The position numbers were made by a program, and so were the translations under genes. Positions 59,728-64,000 of a DNA stretch of 64,000 nucleotides are shown here, piece by piece; position 1 is the first letter of the stretch; the number at the start of each line of letters is the position of its first letter. The notes under the pieces are model-generated. The model had not been told where the DNA came from. It ran no database searches and worked only from the letters and a program-made list of their open reading frames with translations. The DNA is taken from contig CANFVK010000004.1 in the NCBI GenBank assembly GCA_947450475.1, positions 62,001 through 126,000 on the forward strand, in the 5' to 3' direction. The stretch is from Bacteriovoracaceae bacterium. GTDB lineage: Bacteria > Bdellovibrionota > Bacteriovoracia > Bacteriovoracales > Bacteriovoracaceae.

Positions 59728-61161
59728 TTAAATGACAAAATCAGCACATGGATTCTTACCTAGATTTGAGTTTTTTTGCAAAAATTTGTAATAGGCTTGG
59801 TAAACTTTTTTTAATTCTAGCCCAATTTTAGCAGCTATATTTTCTGATAATTCTTCATCATGCTTGATATCTTCAATTGTTGAGGAATAAGACTTAAAAG
59901 AATTCATTTTTAGTAAATTATTTTTTGCTTGATCGCATTTACTATATAAAGCGGCGTATTCAAAGTAGGTTTTTTTTTGTCCCCTATCCCTTGTTTTACC
60001 AGCATCAGCTTTGGCATTATCAACCAGTTCTTTAAAGTTTGTTTTAAGTAATTCTCGATTTGTGTATTCAATACTGCTATTGCCAACTGAATAATTAATT
60101 TTAGTATCGAGTTCTGTGTTTATGGACTCAAATGAATTAAATTTTGATAAATATTTATCTTGAATAGTTTTATATTTTTCAATATTACTTTTCAATTCAC
60201 GAACATCAAAATCTATGAAAATTTCATTATGCTCGTCTCTAAATTTTGAATAAAATTTTAGTATATTATTCAACTCCTTAAATTCATGCTCTCGTTTACA
60301 CATTAGGTTTTGAGTAGAATTAATCTCTAAGTAATGATCAATCTTATCAAGTCCTTCTTGTTCATTATGATAATAGAGATAGGGAAAAAAAACGGCAAAA
60401 TCTTCTTGAACTTTTTTACCATAGGGTGATGAAATCATCGGAAAAGGCGTTCCATCAGCTTCAAGCCTAGCTTCAATAAAAGCTTGTTCTATTGATTTAC
60501 CTGGTTGAAATTTCTTAGCAAGAAATTCAGTAAAATCTGTAGCATATTGATTGGGCAAAGATCCAGAAATCACACAGGTATTATCGTTGGCTAATTTTAA
60601 CGTATTTCCGGAATGACAACTTCCATCGATGATGGCAAGTTTTATATTTTTTTCTTTTGCCAGACTTGCCAACTCACTCAATGAGTCTAAGTTAATTGAT
60701 TCCTCAGGGAGTGAACCGGAATTGAAACTTTTTATTTGAGCACCAGCGAGTGAAACACTATGTGTTTTTTGATTTGGTTCTTTTTCTGCTCCATGAGTAT
60801 CTATAAATACCATTACTTTGTCATTTGCCGATATTTTTGGTGGATTGCTTTTTATTTTTTTAATGATATCGCTTATTGTTTTATTATAATTTTCTGCTGA
60901 AAAACTTCCTTTAAAATCTGCATTTTTAAAATCATATTTAACAATTTTTTCAGATTCTGAATGGCCTCCGTCGAAAGCTACAGCCGTTTTGTAATTATTT
61001 TTAACTCGTTCATTAAACTTTGCAAATATTTTTGCACCACCATCAAAAATAGTTGTTTTCGTTCCCTCCTCTTCTCCACCAGCTCCTAAATAAACAATTC
61101 TATTTTCCGCAAACAAGTCAGAACAAAACATGAATAATAGACTAAAAAAATAAATCTTCAT
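59728..61161 (-). CDS. Secreted caspase-like (clan CD) cysteine peptidase, copy 2
   Basis: A 477-residue protein with signal peptide (KIYFFSLLFMFCSDLFA). The catalytic dyad is in VMVFIDTHGAEKE (His) and LAIIDGSCHSGNTLK (Cys), each after a hydrophobic strand, as in caspases and related clan CD peptidases. A helical region of about 200 residues follows, ending in NPCADFVI. It is a paralogue of 34584-36044: same signal/start (RIVYLGAGGE versus KILFIGGGGE), dyad, PMISSP-GK, YLYY and end. Here the small partner gene is upstream, with ATGA overlap (61158-61161). A TTG at 61170 is the only earlier start. Confidence 0.8.
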   Translation of the reverse strand: MKIYFFSLLFMFCSDLFAENRIVYLGAGGEEEGTKTTIFDGGAKIFAKFNERVKNNYKTAVAFDGGHSESEKIVKYDFKNADFKGSFSAENYNKTISDIIKKIKSNPPKISANDKVMVFIDTHGAEKEPNQKTHSVSLAGAQIKSFNSGSLPEESINLDSLSELASLAKEKNIKLAIIDGSCHSGNTLKLANDNTCVISGSLPNQYATDFTEFLAKKFQPGKSIEQAFIEARLEADGTPFPMISSPYGKKVQEDFAVFFPYLYYHNEQEGLDKIDHYLEINSTQNLMCKREHEFKELNNILKFYSKFRDEHNEIFIDFDVRELKSNIEKYKTIQDKYLSKFNSFESINTELDTKINYSVGNSSIEYTNRELLKTNFKELVDNAKADAGKTRDRGQKKTYFEYAALYSKCDQAKNNLLKMNSFKSYSSTIEDIKHDEELSENIAAKIGLELKKVYQAYYKFLQKNSNLGKNPCADFVI

Positions 61162-61532
61162 TTTTGGCAATCGATCTTTCTTATTAAGATAAAGCTATCT
61201 TCAATTTTTATATTTATGGGATCTTTAGGTACGTTAACGATGCTCACCACTTTAGCAATGGAGCCCTTATAGCCATTTAGATTTTTTTCTATTATTGCAT
61301 CAATTTGGATAAGATGATTGACGTATGGTGCAAGTTTTAATTCGTCTTTTATATCAATAATTAGCTGATACTCTGATTTTGTTAATTGCTGAACAAATAA
61401 TGAATACCCAGTCGAATCAGCATTTTTTTTGGGTATCCCCATGATTTTGTATTCACCACAACCTCTAAAATCAAAAAAACTAAATGAGATTTTAGGTAAA
61501 ACGAAAATTAAAAAAATTATAAGTATTTTCAT
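61158..61532 (-). CDS. Small secreted partner of the caspase-like peptidase, copy 2
   Basis: A 124-residue protein with signal peptide (KILIIFLIFVLPKISFS). It aligns by eye with the product of 36060-36431 through CGEY, KSEYQLIIDI, KLAPYVNHLIQI, KGSIAKVVSI and a Cys two residues before the end (KIDCQK). The mature Cys pair probably forms a disulfide. Its stop codon overlaps the peptidase ATG. It is made before its peptidase here, after it at the other locus. Role unknown; partner or inhibitor is an inference from repeated linkage. Confidence 0.7.
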   Translation of the reverse strand: MKILIIFLIFVLPKISFSFFDFRGCGEYKIMGIPKKNADSTGYSLFVQQLTKSEYQLIIDIKDELKLAPYVNHLIQIDAIIEKNLNGYKGSIAKVVSIVNVPKDPINIKIEDSFILIRKIDCQK

Positions 61533-61547
61533 CTTTTAGCTTTTCGA

Positions 61548-61594
61548 CTTTTTTTAGAAAAATTTTAAAGAAATATCAATTTTTTCTAAAAAAG
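61548..61594. repeat. AT-rich inverted repeat between divergent genes
   Basis: CTTTTTTTAGAAAAAT (61548-61563) and ATTTTTTCTAAAAAAG (61579-61594) are near-perfect complements in the 124-base spacer between the caspase partner gene (-) and the lipoprotein gene (+). A regulatory site is possible, but such AT-only repeats can arise by chance in this composition. Confidence 0.4.
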
Positions 61595-61656
61595 TAACGA
61601 TAACTTACTGTTTTGCCCTTAGCTTGTTAAATTCAGATTCATCATGTGAGGATTTT

Positions 61657-63915
61657 ATGAAAAATATCGTCTCTTCTTTTTTAGCTATTTCTCTTTTGAC
61701 TAGTTGCTCTCACTATAAAACATCAACTGAATTTCCAACGAGGTCAACCGCTTCTAGGCAAGAGCATGGCCGCCCTGGATATAATGGTCATTATGACGGG
61801 CCACCACCTGATTTTAATCGTGATCAATGGGAAAGAAGGCCTACGATGATGGCTTATTGCGATCGCTTTAGAAATGATTCTGCTAGGCACGTACTAGCTT
61901 GTAGCGCTGGAGTTGAAGAAGCAATAAGCATGGCTCAGAGATTTGCAGGCGGACATGGTCGAGAAGATGGTTATTTGCGCGGTTATTCTTGGGGTTTAAA
62001 TCAAGCAGTTACATTCAATAAAAATAATTCAGACGAAATTCCCCGAGGGGAAAGCTCAGTTGATACCCTTAACTCTTATCTAACTAATGCCGAAAGCGAA
62101 GGTCAAAAGTTTGGAAATCAAGAAGGTGAATCATTAGGGACGACAGAAGTAAAATCAAGATTTAATAAGGCACTCGATACAAATGTAATGCCTAATTCAA
62201 ATTTTCAAATACCTCCAACTTTTTTTACTCCAACTACAGATGCATATGCACGATATGTTGGAACAATTCCTTCACCAGAAGACATTTTAAAACAAGAGCG
62301 ATTCGGCAGAATTAGTTTTTATGATTCATATGATCATTCCTACAATGAAAGACAGTGGCACGAGAAAAATGGTCGTGACTTATGGTCTCGAGATGGAATA
62401 TATGATCTTCATTCAAAGCAATGGGTTGATGGTGAAAAATCTTTTCAAGTTTGGTTAGAAATGCCTAATCATAGAAAAGATAGATATAATCAATTAAATG
62501 ATAAAGTGAGCATTAATACAAATAAAGGAAATCGTGCTCCAGCCCAAATGACACCTTCAAGAGGAGAAAGACCAGGTAATCCAAATCCTCCCATGACACC
62601 TATTCCTCCAACAACACCAGTAAATCCAGAAGTCGATTTTAAGGTCATCTTTAAAGATGCATTTATACAAGTTTACAATCTCTATGCGCTTGCGGAGTAT
62701 TCAAGGAACTATCACATGTCACTAGATCTTGGTCAAAGAGATGGAGAATTAACTGGTACCGAAATTGGTTTAGAAATTGCTTTTAAAAAAGGACTGGCCC
62801 AGGGATTTAATCGAAAATTTGCACAAGTTTCATACTCTGCTTATCAGAATGCATTCATAAATTCTTACTCCAAAGGTTTCTTGTCTACTTATGATTACTA
62901 TAAAAATAATCCAGTTCTATCACTAAATTTTCAAAATATTATTGGACTAGACGAAGATGGAGTCGTCCAGCCTGGAGAACCATTAGATATAAAATTTAAA
63001 GTGACTAATGCCGGTGGTGTTGGTACTCAGCTATCATATTCAGTCTCTGGTGATATTGAAAATGCAGAAACATTTAAGGATTCTATCGGAGCCATTTCTT
63101 CAAAAACCATTGTAAGTCCCAACAGTATTGGAAATGTTTTATCTTCTTTAGAAGATGGAGCAACTGCAAGCTACTTACTCAATGTAAATGGTTTAAGAGA
63201 AAAATTATGGCAAGATATTAAACGCCCAATTGAAATAACTGAAATAATACCAAATTTTTCAGCAATTGATGGATCTGGCATGTTCAATGTAACAATCGCA
63301 AATATTGGCAGTATTGCCCTTAATGGTGCCATAAATTTTGAACTCAGAATCAATGGAAATATTGCCAAAAATGTCATTGCAAACCCTATGCAAGCAGGAG
63401 AAATAAAGAGTTATGCAATTGAATTTTCAAATTTAGATCCATTAATATGGATAAATGGAGGCTACAATACGGAACTTCTTCTCAAATATAACAATGTTAA
63501 TTTTGCCAGAAAAACTAGCTCACTTGCTGTTTCGAATTCTTCTGATTCCATTGCCCAATACTTTTCACGGTTGGCCAATGAAAAAGGAATCATACCTGCC
63601 GGAAATACAATTGATACTCGCTTGGCCGAGGTTAGAAATATTATCTTGCAAAAAAATTCAATTGAAGTTGGAGTTAATGTTGATGGTTCTGGAAATATTT
63701 ATAGAACCAACCCTGAAGATACAATTCCTGGAAAAATTTTAAAGGCTAAAAATTCTTATTCAAATAATTCAGTAAGAGCGGTCTCTGAATTTACAAGTAT
63801 AGCAGATGCAATGTCACAAGAAGCAAAAAGATTTAAATCAATCATCTTTATTCATCCAAAAAGAGATTCTTATAATGAAATATTAAAAAGCATCAGTGGA
63901 AAAAAATACAAATAA
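61657..63915 (+). CDS. Large lipoprotein with three GX3G arrays
   Basis: A 752-residue lipoprotein: signal peptide then LLTSC with Cys17. Residues 30-60 are Arg/Pro/Gly-rich. Three segments have Gly at every fourth position: 101-113 (G-x3-G-x3-G-x3-G), 149-161 (four Gly) and 359-383 (Gly at 359, 363, 367, 371, 379, 383, with Ala at 375), as in the GX3 motif of Yae1-like proteins. A Pro-rich linker lies at about 298-325. From 430 on come beta-sandwich-like repeats, starting DEDGVVQPGEPLDIKFKVTNAGG, resembling CARDB/Ig-like modules. Probably a surface-exposed protein; function unknown. The ATG at 61657 has GAGG upstream. Confidence 0.75.
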   Translation: MKNIVSSFLAISLLTSCSHYKTSTEFPTRSTASRQEHGRPGYNGHYDGPPPDFNRDQWERRPTMMAYCDRFRNDSARHVLACSAGVEEAISMAQRFAGGHGREDGYLRGYSWGLNQAVTFNKNNSDEIPRGESSVDTLNSYLTNAESEGQKFGNQEGESLGTTEVKSRFNKALDTNVMPNSNFQIPPTFFTPTTDAYARYVGTIPSPEDILKQERFGRISFYDSYDHSYNERQWHEKNGRDLWSRDGIYDLHSKQWVDGEKSFQVWLEMPNHRKDRYNQLNDKVSINTNKGNRAPAQMTPSRGERPGNPNPPMTPIPPTTPVNPEVDFKVIFKDAFIQVYNLYALAEYSRNYHMSLDLGQRDGELTGTEIGLEIAFKKGLAQGFNRKFAQVSYSAYQNAFINSYSKGFLSTYDYYKNNPVLSLNFQNIIGLDEDGVVQPGEPLDIKFKVTNAGGVGTQLSYSVSGDIENAETFKDSIGAISSKTIVSPNSIGNVLSSLEDGATASYLLNVNGLREKLWQDIKRPIEITEIIPNFSAIDGSGMFNVTIANIGSIALNGAINFELRINGNIAKNVIANPMQAGEIKSYAIEFSNLDPLIWINGGYNTELLLKYNNVNFARKTSSLAVSNSSDSIAQYFSRLANEKGIIPAGNTIDTRLAEVRNIILQKNSIEVGVNVDGSGNIYRTNPEDTIPGKILKAKNSYSNNSVRAVSEFTSIADAMSQEAKRFKSIIFIHPKRDSYNEILKSISGKKYK

Positions 63916-63921
63916 TTATGC

Positions 63922-63959
63922 AAATGAAGTGAAACTGAAAATAAGTTTCGCTTCATTTT
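63922..63959. terminator. Terminator after the lipoprotein gene
   Basis: AAATGAAGTGAAAC (63922-63935) pairs with GTTTCGCTTCATTT (63945-63958), 14 pairs with one G-T, loop TGAAAATAA, flanked by A- and T-rich ends, so it may serve both strands. Confidence 0.6.
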
Positions 63960-64000
63960 AGATTTTTGAGTATTTCATTAACTTGATTTAATGCTTCAGT
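63953..64000 (-). CDS. Possible C-terminal end of a minus-strand gene (cut by window edge)
   Basis: Reading the minus strand from the window edge gives 15 open codons (T-E-A-L-N-Q-V-N-E-I-L-K-N-L-K) and a TGA stop at 63953-63955, inside the terminator arm. The residues look like a helical, coiled-coil-like end. It is too short to identify, and may be chance. Confidence 0.35.
   Translation of the reverse strand, partial: TEALNQVNEILKNLK

Noticed and set aside
1-64000. CRISPR arrays, insertion sequences, prophage
   Set aside because: No direct repeats with regular spacers, no transposase or integrase motif, and no phage structural genes were seen on either strand.

Overview
The window is AT-rich (about one third G+C by eye) and densely packed, with many ATGA or one-base start/stop overlaps. 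A type II secretion operon, an IHF-alpha gene with an adjacent MerR gene, a large stock of secreted proteases, FecR/CHASE2 signalling and a ceramide-synthesis cluster together suggest a Gram-negative predatory bacterium of the Bdellovibrionota, most likely near Bacteriovorax/Halobacteriovorax. This placement is inference from gene content. I see no transposase, integrase, CRISPR array or rRNA; one tRNA-Phe lies at 50245-50320.

Layout. 1-8.2 kb: the distal part of a type II secretion operon (gspG-H-I-J-K-L-M-N) ending in a divergent polyprenyl synthetase. 8.2-12.7 kb (minus): a MerR-type regulator and IHF alpha, then a two-subunit type IIA topoisomerase whose A subunit looks eukaryote/T4-like and lacks a C-terminal domain. 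12.8-15.4 kb: small unknown genes, a GNAT enzyme and a GlpG-type rhomboid protease. 15.6-21.4 kb: a complete SUF iron-sulfur operon (rrf2-sufB-sufC-sufD-sufS-nfu). 21.6-25.5 kb: a lipoprotein, an EamA transporter, hemF and two envelope proteins. 25.7-31.2 kb: a putative trans-envelope signalling set of FecR-domain protein, TPR/outer-membrane barrel and CHASE2 adenylate cyclase. 31.2-34.4 kb: a fused E1 2-oxoacid dehydrogenase and a class II aldolase.

34.5-41.2 kb: a secreted caspase-like peptidase with a small secreted partner, a DUF4442 protein, pepN, a DUF2797 protein and a PilZ protein. 41.3-46.9 kb: a probable sphingolipid locus with serine palmitoyltransferase, bacterial ceramide synthase and ceramide reductase candidates, then PAP2 phosphatase, FA2H-like hydroxylase and a START-like secreted protein. 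47.1-51.8 kb: LysR, YceI, apt, an alpha/beta hydrolase, tRNA-Phe, a tandem AhpD-like protein and a GlsB-like protein. 51.8-61.5 kb: two secreted zincin metalloproteases and a second caspase-like peptidase, each next to a small secreted protein, interleaved with a DUF2177 protein, an Old Yellow Enzyme and an AmpG-like permease. The window ends with a large lipoprotein carrying three GX3G arrays.

The main candidate for an undescribed system is the caspase-like peptidase plus small secreted partner module. It occurs twice (34.6-36.4 kb and 59.7-61.5 kb), with both proteins paralogous between copies and the gene order reversed. With the two zincin/small-protein pairs, this window has four secreted-protease plus small-secreted-protein pairs. 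Other points of note are the ceramide locus with its FA2H homologue and the hybrid topoisomerase.
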